From: Kordia sp. TARA_039_SRF
GTDB taxonomy: Bacteria; Bacteroidota; Bacteroidia; Flavobacteriales; Flavobacteriaceae
DNA length: 64,000 nucleotides
Direction of reading: 5' to 3'
Assembly: GCA_006383075.2 (NCBI GenBank)
Contig: SMNH02000001.1
Span: 62,001 to 126,000 of the forward strand
This document shows, piece after piece, positions 7,216 through 15,720 of this stretch. How positions within the stretch are numbered: the stretch's first letter is position 1; the number at the start of each line of letters is the position of its first letter. Under the pieces are notes generated by a model. That model was not told the origin of the DNA and made no database searches. It was given only the letters and a program-made list of their open reading frames with translations. The position numbers and the translations under genes were made by a program.

Positions 7216-7968
7216 TTACTTACTTCTCAATGACGTTTGATTTCGTCCTTTTTCTGTTGGATACAACTCTGGAAGCGCATCACTTTGCCAAAATTCTTTG
7301 GTGTCAATATCGAGAATTGAAAGTTTTCCTGTAAAAGCGGCACCTGTGTCTACATCCCATAAATTGTGAGCTTTCATCGGAACATGACAATCATAGCGAA
7401 TGGTTGGTGTATGACCAATGTAAATTTCTTTGTAGTGACGTAAACGTTCAGGCGCATATCGAGCGTGACTGAGGTTTTCAATACCAATTTGCTCGGCTAG
7501 AATGGCAGATTCAATGAGTGTTCTGTCAAAATAAAAATTCTTTGGATAATGTTCTTTTAGTACACCATGCATTGAGGTAAACCCTGCATGTAGAAACAAC
7601 CGATTTTGATTGTCAATGTAGAAGTTTTGTAAGTTTTCGTAAAATTCTAAATGTTGTTCTTTATCATAATCCACGCGAGCGTAACTTTCCAACGTTTCCT
7701 TTCCGCCATGCATGTACCAAACATCAGGAATATGTCCGTCTAACAGCCATTCATGACACCAAACATCATGATTCCCACGAATAAAAATACATTTCTGTTT
7801 GGTGTTTAGTTGTATCAAAAATTCTATCAATTCTGCAGATTCACTCCAGCCATCAACATAATCGCCTAAAAAAATGAGTGTATCATCTGTAGTAACATTA
7901 GCGCGTTTTAATACTTGTGTTAAGGCTTTAAATCCTCCGTGTATGTCTCCGATAGCGAGTGTTCTCAT
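7216..7968 (-). CDS. calcineurin-like metallophosphoesterase (PP1/PrpA-like)
   Basis: 250-aa metallophosphatase with the complete motif set: GDIHGGF near the N-terminus, FLGDYVDGW, RGNHDVW, then LHAGF and GHTPT toward the C-terminus, which bind two metal ions. Family members remove phosphate from proteins, nucleotides or diadenosine polyphosphates. Phosphoesterases of this type are known neighbours of NAD and ADP-ribose genes, where they are predicted to act on phosphorylated ADP-ribose breakdown products; that role is inferred from position here. There is no signal peptide, so it is cytosolic. It has a 46-nt gap after the sirtuin gene. Confidence 0.85.
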   Translation of the reverse strand: MRTLAIGDIHGGFKALTQVLKRANVTTDDTLIFLGDYVDGWSESAELIEFLIQLNTKQKCIFIRGNHDVWCHEWLLDGHIPDVWYMHGGKETLESYARVDYDKEQHLEFYENLQNFYIDNQNRLFLHAGFTSMHGVLKEHYPKNFYFDRTLIESAILAEQIGIENLSHARYAPERLRHYKEIYIGHTPTIRYDCHVPMKAHNLWDVDTGAAFTGKLSILDIDTKEFWQSDALPELYPTEKGRNQTSLRSK

Positions 7969-8014
7969 AAATCAATTTTTCTCTAAATTACTGTAAAAAT
8001 TTAGCAAAAGCATA

Positions 8015-8869
8015 TCAATTTGTATTTGATAACTTATTGATATTATTTTGTGCTAGTATTTGATGAAACTCGCTCAGAAATTCATCGCTAGTCGTTCGGA
8101 AAGGAATGGCTCTTTTTTTACCTTCAATAAGTCGTGTAATATTGTTGTTTTCTAAGTTGATATCCAATACATAACCACCATATTTTAAGGTTTGTTTTAC
8201 CAATTCTAAAGGAAGTGTGGTTGCTCCAGAAGTTCCAATAACAACCAAAATTCCCGTGTTTTTAGCAATTCGCATGGTTGAATCTATTTTGTACAAACGC
8301 TCATTGTAATACTCGTCAAACCATAAAATATTTGGGCGAAGCAATCCGCCACATTTTGGACATTCCAATGCTTCCCAAATATCGTCTGTCAACTCTTCAT
8401 CGATGCGCTCTAAGGCAATATTGTTAGGATATGGATATACCGATTTTGAACATTCTAAAGAACAACGAACCGATCTCATATTTCCATGTATTTCAAAAAT
8501 TTTAGTGTCTGAGTTTCCTGCTCGGTGATGCAATCCGTCAATATTTTGTGTGATGATTGAAAAATATTCAGGGATAAGTTCTTCAATCTGAACCAAAAGT
8601 TTGTGCGATTCGTTCGGTTGCGCTTTTTCAAACATTCCTTTTCTAAACAAGTTAAATTGCCAAACTTCTTCTTGGTTTTTGCTAAAGTATTTGAATGTTC
8701 CGAATTCTTCTGGCTTATGATATTTTGTGCCTTTTACCCAAATTCCATCAGTACTTCGATATGTTGGAATTCCGCTTGCAGCTGATAAACCGGCGCCTGT
8801 TAAAAAGGTAATATTATTTCTTTTTTCTTTTTGAAAGTTTTCTTTCAGTATCGCTTTTAAATTTTCCAT
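8015..8869 (-). CDS. Sir2-family NAD-dependent deacylase (sirtuin)
   Basis: 284-aa sirtuin. GAGLSAASGIP (residues 25-35) binds NAD, TQNIDGLH follows near residue 108, and EIHGNM carries the catalytic His. Two Cys pairs, C-x3-C in RCSLEC and CPKC after an insertion, form the zinc ribbon. Sirtuins split NAD into nicotinamide and O-acyl-ADP-ribose. Both are substrates for neighbours: NadV reuses nicotinamide and the macrodomain protein can deacylate O-acetyl-ADP-ribose. The protein is slightly longer than CobB-type enzymes because of the insertion between the zinc Cys pairs. Confidence 0.93.
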   Translation of the reverse strand: MENLKAILKENFQKEKRNNITFLTGAGLSAASGIPTYRSTDGIWVKGTKYHKPEEFGTFKYFSKNQEEVWQFNLFRKGMFEKAQPNESHKLLVQIEELIPEYFSIITQNIDGLHHRAGNSDTKIFEIHGNMRSVRCSLECSKSVYPYPNNIALERIDEELTDDIWEALECPKCGGLLRPNILWFDEYYNERLYKIDSTMRIAKNTGILVVIGTSGATTLPLELVKQTLKYGGYVLDINLENNNITRLIEGKKRAIPFRTTSDEFLSEFHQILAQNNINKLSNTN

Positions 8870-8883
8870 GGGTACTTATTTTG

Positions 8884-8919
8884 TGATGCTACATTTTGTA
8901 TACTCAAAGAGTAGCATCA
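8884..8919 (-). repeat. 9-bp inverted repeat spanning the kptA stop and the sir2 leader
   Basis: TGATGCTAC (8884-8892) pairs perfectly with GTAGCATCA (8911-8919) across 18 nt. The kptA stop codon lies inside one arm. There is no T run, so an RNA hairpin that sets the relative expression of kptA and sir2 is more likely than a terminator. Confidence 0.5.
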
Positions 8920-9456
8920 AAATTCTATAAACGTTGCAGGCACTTTATCTGTTAACCAAACACCATTTTCTGATTGATAAAAGGAAAAACCTTCCTGATT
9001 CATATTTCCACTTTTTATTGTTAGAATAAATGGCTTTCCTCGTCTGCTTCCTACATTGCTGGCGGTTTCCTTATCTGTACTCAAATGTACGTGTTGCCGC
9101 GTGCCTTTTATCAACCCTTTTTCCTTGATTGATTTGACAAATTTTTCAACCGTTCCGTGATACAAATATTCTGGTGGTTGTTTGGGTTGCAATGCCAAAT
9201 CGATATTAACAGAGTGTCCTTGATTGGCGCGAATCATGGTTTTATCTTCATTAAAGGCAAATCGTTTTTTATTGTTTGTAGCTACAACTTCTTCTAGCTC
9301 AGTCATTGTCAACGAATATGGTTCTGCGTTTATTTTTTCTAATAAAAAGTTTACGGAAGTCCAACCATTTTTATCTAGTGCAATTCCCAATTTATCAGGA
9401 TGATGCCTAAGTACATAACTTAGAAATTTGCTTATATTTTTAGTCTTTTTGTTCAT
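8917..9456 (-). CDS. kptA: RNA 2'-phosphotransferase, KptA/Tpt1 family
   Basis: 179-aa Tpt1/KptA enzyme. It transfers a 2'-phosphate from RNA to NAD, releasing nicotinamide and ADP-ribose 1'',2''-cyclic phosphate; relatives also ADP-ribosylate nucleic-acid ends. SKFLSYVLRHHPD, IRANQGHS, GTRQHVHLS and GSRRGKPFIL hold the expected Arg-His-Arg-Arg active-site residues. I chose the ATG at 9456 because it matches the usual N-terminus; the frame extends 15 codons further into the upstream gene. From 9456 it overlaps that gene by 17 nt. Bacteria lack known tRNA splicing with 2'-phosphates, so the physiological substrate is unknown. Confidence 0.92.
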   Translation of the reverse strand: MNKKTKNISKFLSYVLRHHPDKLGIALDKNGWTSVNFLLEKINAEPYSLTMTELEEVVATNNKKRFAFNEDKTMIRANQGHSVNIDLALQPKQPPEYLYHGTVEKFVKSIKEKGLIKGTRQHVHLSTDKETASNVGSRRGKPFILTIKSGNMNQEGFSFYQSENGVWLTDKVPATFIEF

Positions 9457-10678
9457 GTAATTGTAATTTTTCAACAACCTCTGAAGTATTGAAGTATGCA
9501 CTTTTTAGTTTCAGTGTTATTGGCATTTCTTTGTCTGTAATATTTGAGAGCACCAATTCTTCTTCAAAATAATCTTCTAATGACTTCTCTTCAATTTTTG
9601 AGATTGCTATATAACGGTCAATTTGCTTCTCTGTAAAATTATAGGAAAGCAACTCGATACGTTTTTCAGTTTCTTCTATTTTATTATTTTTTCTTGCCTC
9701 TCTTAGTTCTTCTAAGATAGGTTCTAATTCATCAAAGGTCATTTTTCCAACAATCAAACCTCTATCTGCAAAAAAGTGTTTGTGAAAATCATTGACCTTT
9801 TTGCTTAAAGCCTCAATTGTTGATTTATTTGGAGAGTTGGAAACCTCGCAATTGTTGAGTCTTCTCCATAAAACATTTCCAATGATTCCTTCTCCATGTT
9901 CACCTCTATGTGCATCAGCATATGTATATTCTCGAGTGGATTGTTGCAACGTTTCATTTTTTGGATAAAAAAATAGATTTCGCAAGAACATATTAATTCC
10001 AAAATGATTGTTTATGCTTCTTTTAATTGGCTTTAAAGGTGTTTCATCTTGAATTTTTTGAATATACTTTTCAGTCAAACATTCTTTTATTAAAAAGTCA
10101 ACAGCTTCATCAACGGAATTTATTTTAGAAGCCTTATCCCTCAGTAATTCAAAATCACCTTTTACGATACTTTCTGAACGGTCTTCTTCATCAGAATTTT
10201 GATTAAAATAACTGTAAGGCAGTATTTTTCGCGATTTTGTTTCTAGAAAATGATAAAGTCTTGATTTGTGAATACTGACTTCATCATCAAGTAGTCCGAG
10301 TATATTCTTGTTTGTCAATTGAGTAAACTTTTCACCAATAAACACTTTTATAATCTTGATTTTTCCAGCAATAGCGTCATTAAATTCCGTTAACTTTTCA
10401 GCAGGAACCCATAATTCATTATGATGACTCGCACCCACATTTTGAATTTTATATTTGTTGAATTCCTCATCCGTAATGTCAAATTCAGTCACAAAACCCA
10501 AATAGTTACCAAATTCATCTTTCGTATTCCATCTAGAAGCAATTTCAACGGCATAGTGTTCATTCAATACAGGATAAAAAATAGGTTGCCATTCCAATCG
10601 TTGTGGAAATTTTTTAAAACCACTTTCCGCAATTAGAATTAATTGTTTTTCTCCAATCGGTCTATATAAAGTTTTCAT
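9440..10678 (-). CDS. fusion protein: ADP-ribosylation/crystallin J1-like N-terminal domain plus DUF6794-like region
   Basis: 412-aa protein of at least two parts. Residues about 1-112 ([59 protein letters not shown]) match, as I recall it, the small stand-alone family usually named ADP-ribosylation/crystallin J1. Residues about 190-260 ([32 protein letters not shown]) resemble DUF6794, a domain in which FGLGMWIRNNFGL is typical. A conserved-looking [21 protein letters not shown] follows, then a charged helical C-terminus. It overlaps the macrodomain gene by 17 nt and kptA by 17 nt, so translation is probably coupled. An ADP-ribose-binding or -transferring role is inferred from context. Domain assignments are from memory. 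Confidence 0.7.
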   Translation of the reverse strand: MKTLYRPIGEKQLILIAESGFKKFPQRLEWQPIFYPVLNEHYAVEIASRWNTKDEFGNYLGFVTEFDITDEEFNKYKIQNVGASHHNELWVPAEKLTEFNDAIAGKIKIIKVFIGEKFTQLTNKNILGLLDDEVSIHKSRLYHFLETKSRKILPYSYFNQNSDEEDRSESIVKGDFELLRDKASKINSVDEAVDFLIKECLTEKYIQKIQDETPLKPIKRSINNHFGINMFLRNLFFYPKNETLQQSTREYTYADAHRGEHGEGIIGNVLWRRLNNCEVSNSPNKSTIEALSKKVNDFHKHFFADRGLIVGKMTFDELEPILEELREARKNNKIEETEKRIELLSYNFTEKQIDRYIAISKIEEKSLEDYFEEELVLSNITDKEMPITLKLKSAYFNTSEVVEKLQLHEQKD

Positions 10679-11186
10679 CGTTTAGTAACTTCTGATAAAT
10701 CTCATAATTCCCCTGATCGAAACAGCAGAAATATAGTTCATCTATGTTGTTTTTATGTTGATACGCTGAAACCGTTTGTATGGCAATTTCAGCAGCTAAT
10801 TGTTTGGGAAATCTATAAATTCCCGTACTAATGTTTGGAAACGCAATGGTTTTGATGTTGTTCTCAACTGCCAAATCCAAACTGTTTTTGTAGCAATTTG
10901 CCAGAAGCTCTTTTTTATTGTCTCCACCAGAATTCCAGACGGGTCCCACGGTGTGAATGACCTGTTTGGAAGGTAATTTTCCAGCGACAGTGATGACGGC
11001 TTCTCCCGTTTTGCATTTTCCTTGCGTTGCTCTAATTTTTTTGCAAGCTTCCAAAATCTCTACTCCACCTTTTCTATGAATGGCTCCATCGACACCGCCG
11101 CCACCTAACAATGAGGAATTAGCAGCATTGACAATAGCATCTACGTTCAATGTGGTGATATCTGCTTGTATGATTTGTATTTTCAT
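10662..11186 (-). CDS. macrodomain protein, O-acetyl-ADP-ribose deacetylase type
   Basis: 174-aa stand-alone macrodomain of the MacroD/YmdB class. [48 protein letters not shown] and [12 protein letters not shown] form the ADP-ribose pocket; the Asn-Ala-Ala-Asn and [10 protein letters not shown] motifs are those needed for catalysis. It hydrolyses O-acetyl-ADP-ribose made by sirtuins and can remove mono-ADP-ribose from acidic protein residues or nucleic-acid ends. It overlaps the NADAR gene by 4 nt (ATGA), consistent with an operon. Confidence 0.95.
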   Translation of the reverse strand: MKIQIIQADITTLNVDAIVNAANSSLLGGGGVDGAIHRKGGVEILEACKKIRATQGKCKTGEAVITVAGKLPSKQVIHTVGPVWNSGGDNKKELLANCYKNSLDLAVENNIKTIAFPNISTGIYRFPKQLAAEIAIQTVSAYQHKNNIDELYFCCFDQGNYEIYQKLLNDENFI

Positions 11187-11737
11187 TTTTCTTCTTTTAA
11201 TCGCTCACGAACCTTCATCAAAGCGAAACCTAAAAGATTTTGTCCTTTCCAAAGATTCGGATTGCGTACATTTTCATCATTTTCACTCATGCCAATACCC
11301 CAAACTTTGTCTCTCGGACTGGCTTCTGCTAAAATTCTATTTTTTGTATTCAATAGAAATAGTTTTAAAGCTTCGTGTTGAGAAAATTTATGATAATTCC
11401 CTTTTACAACAATTTCAAATTTATGCGCATCCCAAATTGCTGGGTTAAAGTTTTTTACAGCTCTGCCAAGTTGTTTTGCTTCATGTGGGTGATGTACGGT
11501 TAAAATTTTCTGTCTAATTTCTTCATCATTAAAAATACGCGCTTTTTCTGCCATCATCCAGTGTTCTGCAGTTTTATACACTTGATTGTCTATAACGAAA
11601 TCTATTTCAAACCATTGACTGAAGCAGCTTTTAGTGATATTTCCATCATTGGACGGTAAGTGTTTCCAAAAGAAAAGAAATCGTAATTTTTCCTGTTCAT
11701 TAAAGCGTTGTTGTATATGTTGTACTGTATATTTCAT
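11183..11737 (-). CDS. NADAR family protein (YbiA-like)
   Basis: 184-aa NADAR-domain protein. [20 protein letters not shown] with SQWF, then [16 protein letters not shown] and a C-terminal WGIGM with [16 protein letters not shown] are the family signatures. Some NADAR proteins remove ADP-ribose from guanine in DNA and protect against DarT-like toxins; others act on N-glycosidic bonds of riboflavin intermediates (YbiA). The ADP-ribose neighbourhood favours the first role. No DarT-type toxin gene is visible in the window. Confidence 0.9.
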   Translation of the reverse strand: MKYTVQHIQQRFNEQEKLRFLFFWKHLPSNDGNITKSCFSQWFEIDFVIDNQVYKTAEHWMMAEKARIFNDEEIRQKILTVHHPHEAKQLGRAVKNFNPAIWDAHKFEIVVKGNYHKFSQHEALKLFLLNTKNRILAEASPRDKVWGIGMSENDENVRNPNLWKGQNLLGFALMKVRERLKEEK

Positions 11738-11741
11738 TGTA

Positions 11742-12683
11742 TTATAAACTTTCGTGGAAACGATTAATTAGATTATAAATGTCATCATATCGTGCTAATT
11801 GAAATTTCCACGTTTCTGGAATAGCATTAAATCCATAGTACAATCCAGCCAATCCGCCAGCAATAGCCGCAGTAGTATCAGTATCTTCTCCTAAATTTAC
11901 CGCTTTTAACACACATTCTTCGTATGTGTCTGTTGTTAAAAAACACCATAAAGTGGCTTCTAAAGAATGTAACACATAACCGCCTCCACTGATGTGTTCT
12001 GGATTTTGTTGGGAAATGTTTTGGTGTAAAATTTTATGATACAGACCAACTTCTTTTTCATTAAAATCATGTGCTTTTGCAAAATCATTGACTATTTTTT
12101 TGACTTGAGAATATGCGTTAAATTTCTCAGTTCCTTTCAACAATAACAATCCAAACTCAACATAGATAAAACATGCAAAAACCGATCTGAAATGTGCATG
12201 TGTCATGGAAGAAACGTCTTTTGTTATTTGATAGCGTTCTTCAATATCTTCTTCATTTCTTAAGAAATAGACCAACGGTAAAATTCGCATTAACGAACCA
12301 TTTCCATTGTCATATTCGCCCATACCACCACAAATTTCAGGGACATGACCTTGCTCTAATCTGTCAATAGCTTGACGTGTTGTGATTCCAATATCAAATA
12401 CACTTCCGTGAGACGTCCAATATGCTCGGTCATACCAAGCAATAAATTTTTGTGCAATGACTTTGGCATTGTATCCAGAAAGCAGTCCTTCCATTAAGCA
12501 AAATGTTAGTGAACTATCATCTGACCAAGTTCCCAAAGGTTGATTGTGAGTTCCATGTCCAATCATGTCCGTAGCGGGAAATTTCTTCATGCGTTCTTTA
12601 CTTGAAAACTCATACGGAACGCCCAAAGCATCACCAGTGGCAACTCCGAAAATTCCTCCTTGTAAGCGTTCTATAAAGTTCAT
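11742..12683 (-). CDS. ADP-ribosylglycohydrolase (DraG/ARH family)
   Basis: 313-aa enzyme predicted to remove ADP-ribose from modified targets with two magnesium ions. GVATGDALGVPYEFSS, TWSDDSSLTFCLMEGLL and the C-terminal GEDTDTTAAIAGGLAGLYYG supply the metal-binding Asp/Thr residues of DraG and ARH3. The substrate (Arg, Ser or nucleic acid linkage) cannot be told from motifs alone. It is 4 nt from the NADAR gene and 25 nt after the prs-like gene, in the same operon. Confidence 0.95.
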   Translation of the reverse strand: MNFIERLQGGIFGVATGDALGVPYEFSSKERMKKFPATDMIGHGTHNQPLGTWSDDSSLTFCLMEGLLSGYNAKVIAQKFIAWYDRAYWTSHGSVFDIGITTRQAIDRLEQGHVPEICGGMGEYDNGNGSLMRILPLVYFLRNEEDIEERYQITKDVSSMTHAHFRSVFACFIYVEFGLLLLKGTEKFNAYSQVKKIVNDFAKAHDFNEKEVGLYHKILHQNISQQNPEHISGGGYVLHSLEATLWCFLTTDTYEECVLKAVNLGEDTDTTAAIAGGLAGLYYGFNAIPETWKFQLARYDDIYNLINRFHESL

Positions 12684-12708
12684 ACTTAATAAATTTTAAA
12701 TTTTGTTG

Positions 12709-13524
12709 CTATATCTTAATTTGTACTACATTTTCATGTGTCACATCTCTAAAAGAATTTGTGGTGAAAATGGTTTTGTATATCTCTTTTAATTTGTCAA
12801 AGCCTTTGCTAAATATTCCGTGACTTACAATTAAATGCATCTCTCCAGCATCTTTTTCTTGCAATGCTTTTCCCAATCCTAAAAATGTGCCACCGCCATC
12901 GCAAATATCATCAACGACAATAGCCGTTTTTTTGTGTAAACTGTCTGCGTAAACCGTAAAACCTGATAATTTTCCTGTTTTTACATCACGTTTTTTAGAG
13001 CATTCTATGACTTCAATTCCGCCCAAATATTGCGAAAGTTTGTATATTTTTTTCAACGCGCCGCCATCAGGAGAAATTAGAACAAATTCACCTTGTACCG
13101 ACTGTAAACACCGCTGCACATATTCATGATTGTTGATTATTTCTACATTATTTAATAAGGCTGATGTCACTTCCGAATGCGGGTCAAAAATTGTGACTTT
13201 TGAAAAGTTTTGACTATTGATAATATCAGCATATACCTTGATGCTTAACGGTTCGCCAGAAACCATGACTCGATCTTGTCGCGCCGCAGGAACATACGGA
13301 ATGAATAAATTAATTTCCTGTACGTGCATTCTTCGTAACGCGTCCGTTGCGAGTAAAATCATGCCCAAATCGTTAAAAGATTGAATGCGATGTGTAATGG
13401 TAATTGCTTCTTTAACGTCTTCTTTGATTTTAATATGCGGTTCACCACCTGAAAAGGTAAACGATTCAAAATCAATCGATGTTCCAAAAGGTGTAAAGTC
13501 CGAATCCAAATGCAAGTAGTTCAT
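12709..13524 (-). CDS. divergent ribose-phosphate pyrophosphokinase (Prs) homologue; possible ADP-ribose pyrophosphate synthetase
   Basis: 271-aa type I PRTase-fold kinase, shorter than housekeeping Prs (about 310-320 aa). It keeps FIPYVPAARQDRVMVSGEPLS (catalytic flexible loop) and the PP-binding loop AIVVDDICDGGGTF, but the usual DLHADQIQGFF region is replaced by IFDPHSEVTSALL. Such short Prs-like proteins pair with NAMPT-like enzymes in NAD salvage clusters; in phage NARP1 the equivalent pair (Adps and Namat) turns ADP-ribose plus nicotinamide into NAD+. Which substrate is used here, ribose-5-phosphate or ADP-ribose, is undetermined. I chose the ATG at 13524; the frame extends upstream to a TTG, but that codon lies inside the operator. 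Confidence 0.85.
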   Translation of the reverse strand: MNYLHLDSDFTPFGTSIDFESFTFSGGEPHIKIKEDVKEAITITHRIQSFNDLGMILLATDALRRMHVQEINLFIPYVPAARQDRVMVSGEPLSIKVYADIINSQNFSKVTIFDPHSEVTSALLNNVEIINNHEYVQRCLQSVQGEFVLISPDGGALKKIYKLSQYLGGIEVIECSKKRDVKTGKLSGFTVYADSLHKKTAIVVDDICDGGGTFLGLGKALQEKDAGEMHLIVSHGIFSKGFDKLKEIYKTIFTTNSFRDVTHENVVQIKI

Positions 13525-13528
13525 ATTA

Positions 13529-13550
13529 GCGTTATTTGTACGCAAATATA
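13529..13550 (-). promoter_or_regulatory. probable NrtR operator and promoter of the prs-like gene
   Basis: These 22 bases are identical to 7092-7113 in front of nadV. They contain GCGT-N7-ACGC and, on the minus strand, a TATATTTG -7 box at 13550-13543. The start codon follows the box after only 18 nt, so the mRNA is nearly leaderless and a repressor here would block it directly. Confidence 0.7.
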
Positions 13551-13647
13551 GAGCACTTTTTTAGTTTTGCAAATTATTTTGTGTAATTTTTACGTTAATT
13601 AAAGAATTTAAAGATTAAATGATTGAAATATTACTGTAATGAATCCT

Positions 13648-14325
13648 CTATTTAATATCAAACAGAAACCCTTCTTTTTGAAGTTTGAAGTATTGTTTTT
13701 TATTGAATTTGAACAAATTGGCAGGTCGTCCGCGTCCTTCAGATACTTTTTCGTCAAGTTCTTCTAAAATACCAAAACTCAATATTTTTTTACGAAAGTT
13801 TCTACGATCAATTTTTTTCTCTAAGATGGTCATGTAGAGTTTTTCCAAATCAGAGAATAGGAATTTGGTAGATAGCAAGTCAAAGCCAATCGGTTCATAG
13901 GTCAATTTGTTCCGCAAACGCGTTTTGGCTTTGTTTAAAATTACATCGTGGTCAAAAGCAAGTTCGGGCAATTCATTGATAGAGAACCAAGCAACATCTT
14001 GCGCATCTGTATCTGCTTTTATGGTATGATGAGAAGGTTTTACCAAGGCAAAATACGTTACGGAAATCACACGATTTCGCGGATCGCGATTGGGTTCACC
14101 AAAAGAATATAACTGCTCTAAATAATCAATAGTAACGTTGGTTTCTTCCTGTAATTCGCGTTCTACGGCAGTTTCTAAACTTTCATTTTCCATCACCAAT
14201 CCGCCAGGCAATGCCCACGAACCTTGAAACGGCGCAACTTTTCTTTTGATTAAAAGCACGTTCAGTTGCTGGTCTTTATATCCAAATACAACGGCGTCTA
14301 CGGCTACACGAATGTTTTGCTTCAT
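13648..14325 (-). CDS. nrtR: NrtR-type transcriptional regulator (Nudix domain plus winged helix)
   Basis: 225-aa protein with an N-terminal Nudix domain (Nudix box from Gly42 to Val64; the usual last Gly is Asn63, so hydrolase activity may be lost) and a C-terminal winged-helix region of about 75 aa (RRNFRKKILSFGILEEL, GRGRPANLFKFN). This is the architecture of NrtR, which senses ADP-ribose or related molecules and represses NAD genes. It lies directly upstream of the prs-like gene in the same direction with the repeated 22-bp box between them. Local regulation of the NAD/ADP-ribose block is strongly suggested. Confidence 0.92.
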   Translation of the reverse strand: MKQNIRVAVDAVVFGYKDQQLNVLLIKRKVAPFQGSWALPGGLVMENESLETAVERELQEETNVTIDYLEQLYSFGEPNRDPRNRVISVTYFALVKPSHHTIKADTDAQDVAWFSINELPELAFDHDVILNKAKTRLRNKLTYEPIGFDLLSTKFLFSDLEKLYMTILEKKIDRRNFRKKILSFGILEELDEKVSEGRGRPANLFKFNKKQYFKLQKEGFLFDIK

Positions 14326-14357
14326 GTGGTAAAAATACTAATTACTTTCAAATGATA

Positions 14358-14549
14358 TTAATCTTTGTGGGATGGAGATAGCGTAAAAACAAGAATCGTT
14401 AGTACGAATACCAATAAGATAATTTCAATAATTCCTGCCAAACCTACGCCACCAACATTCATCACAATGTATGGATGTATAAAAAAGAGGAATACAACAA
14501 ACAATACTAAGGAACCAAAAAATATAAGGTATCTGTACGATTTTTTCAT
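14358..14549 (-). CDS. small two-helix membrane protein
   Basis: 63-aa protein with two hydrophobic helices, residues about 8-30 and 35-57, a Lys/Arg N-terminus (MKKSYRYL) and a short polar tail (SPSHKD). The lack of charged residues in both helices and a clean ATG make a real gene plausible. It lies between nrtR and the AlbA-domain gene with gaps of about 33 nt. I do not recognise a family. Confidence 0.6.
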   Translation of the reverse strand: MKKSYRYLIFFGSLVLFVVFLFFIHPYIVMNVGGVGLAGIIEIILLVFVLTILVFTLSPSHKD

Positions 14550-14583
14550 ATTTTAAAATTAGTAATTACTCCTAAGAAAACAT

Positions 14584-15720
14584 CTAACTATATTTTATCT
14601 TCCGTAAAATACGAATAGTTGCTTTGTACAATTCGTAAATGTCTTTGTCATAGCTTTTTAATAAATGTCTGGCTTCGTCCAGTTTGTTGCGCGCTTCGTG
14701 AAAACCGTTTAAATAGCAAATCATATACGTTGCTGGCAAATTGCGCAAATCGTGGTCTTCATTTTCTGTGATGGAAATGTTTTTCTTTAGTTTTTCTAAA
14801 ATCACATTATTGGTATTGTAAATATGATGCAAGGTTTTTTTGTCGAATTGCGGCGCTTCAAAAATCAAATTACTATCAATAGCATACATTCCGTTGGGTT
14901 GGAAGGTAATTGTCACCTTTTCTAGCGGATAATATTTGTACTTGTTTTGCAGTCCGAGCGGTACATATTCCACAATAGTAAAAGCGTTATCGTCATAGGT
15001 GATTTCTACCTGATCCAGCGCCGAATAGAACAGTTTTACTTGCTCATTAATCAGTTCAATATCAACGCGCGAATAGAACGTTTTATCTCTCTTTTTTTGC
15101 TTAATTCCTGCCCAACATACTACAAATTGCTCCTTAAAAACTTGGTAATGCGATTCTAGATTGGCATGTTCGTTATTGATAAAATTAATTACGCTGTCCA
15201 ACGTCAGTTTGATGTTATTTCGCGCACTTTTTTCAATCGTTTTTACAATTTCTGAATTGACATCTTTTATTTTAATATCAAACACTTTTGGCATGGAAAT
15301 GCTGCCATCACGCAGAAAAACAGAGCCACCGTAATACTTCCAAATATTTTTCCGCAACGAGGTAATTTCCCCATTCGGACGAATTGTTACCAAACCGACG
15401 ACTTTTCCTTTGGGCAAATGCGGAAAGTAGATGTTTTCATACTGTACAATTGGTGGATTCGTCAAATACGCATTGATGAGGTTTTGAATTTTGCTGTCGT
15501 CAAAAAAATCCACGCCGACAATTTTGTTGTCTTCATCTTCCACGCCAATCACGATGTATGAATTGTTTTTCGGATTGCTATTGGAGAGTGCACAAATATG
15601 CTTGAGAAACTTTGCTTTGCCTTCTTTTTCGCCAATATTCAACTTTCGCTTTTTATCATAAAAACTATTCTCATCGTTGTGAGCGAGTAAGTTTTTAATC
15701 AAAAGGCGTTTATTGATCAT
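14584..15720 (-). CDS. AlbA/Schlafen-type putative DNA-binding protein
   Basis: 378-aa protein whose N-terminal third resembles the AlbA_2 (Schlafen, divergent AAA_4) nucleic-acid-binding domain: FLKHICALSNSNPKNNSYIV, IGVEDEDNKIVGVDFFDDSK, then ITSLRKNIWKYYGGSVFLRDG. The rest is mixed alpha/beta without a motif I know. Such proteins are often annotated as ATP-binding or transcriptional regulators. The start overlaps the HD gene stop by 4 nt (ATGA), so it is the third gene of an SDR-HD-AlbA operon. Confidence 0.78.
   Translation of the reverse strand: MINKRLLIKNLLAHNDENSFYDKKRKLNIGEKEGKAKFLKHICALSNSNPKNNSYIVIGVEDEDNKIVGVDFFDDSKIQNLINAYLTNPPIVQYENIYFPHLPKGKVVGLVTIRPNGEITSLRKNIWKYYGGSVFLRDGSISMPKVFDIKIKDVNSEIVKTIEKSARNNIKLTLDSVINFINNEHANLESHYQVFKEQFVVCWAGIKQKKRDKTFYSRVDIELINEQVKLFYSALDQVEITYDDNAFTIVEYVPLGLQNKYKYYPLEKVTITFQPNGMYAIDSNLIFEAPQFDKKTLHHIYNTNNVILEKLKKNISITENEDHDLRNLPATYMICYLNGFHEARNKLDEARHLLKSYDKDIYELYKATIRILRKIKYS

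Noticed and set aside
9805-10002. Minus-strand frame within the crystallin-J1-like fusion gene
   Set aside because: A shadow of the 412-aa gene in another frame.
13525-13545. Seven-codon N-terminal extension of the prs-like gene from a TTG
   Set aside because: The TTG is part of the -7 box and operator; an ATG follows at 13524 and gives the expected protein.
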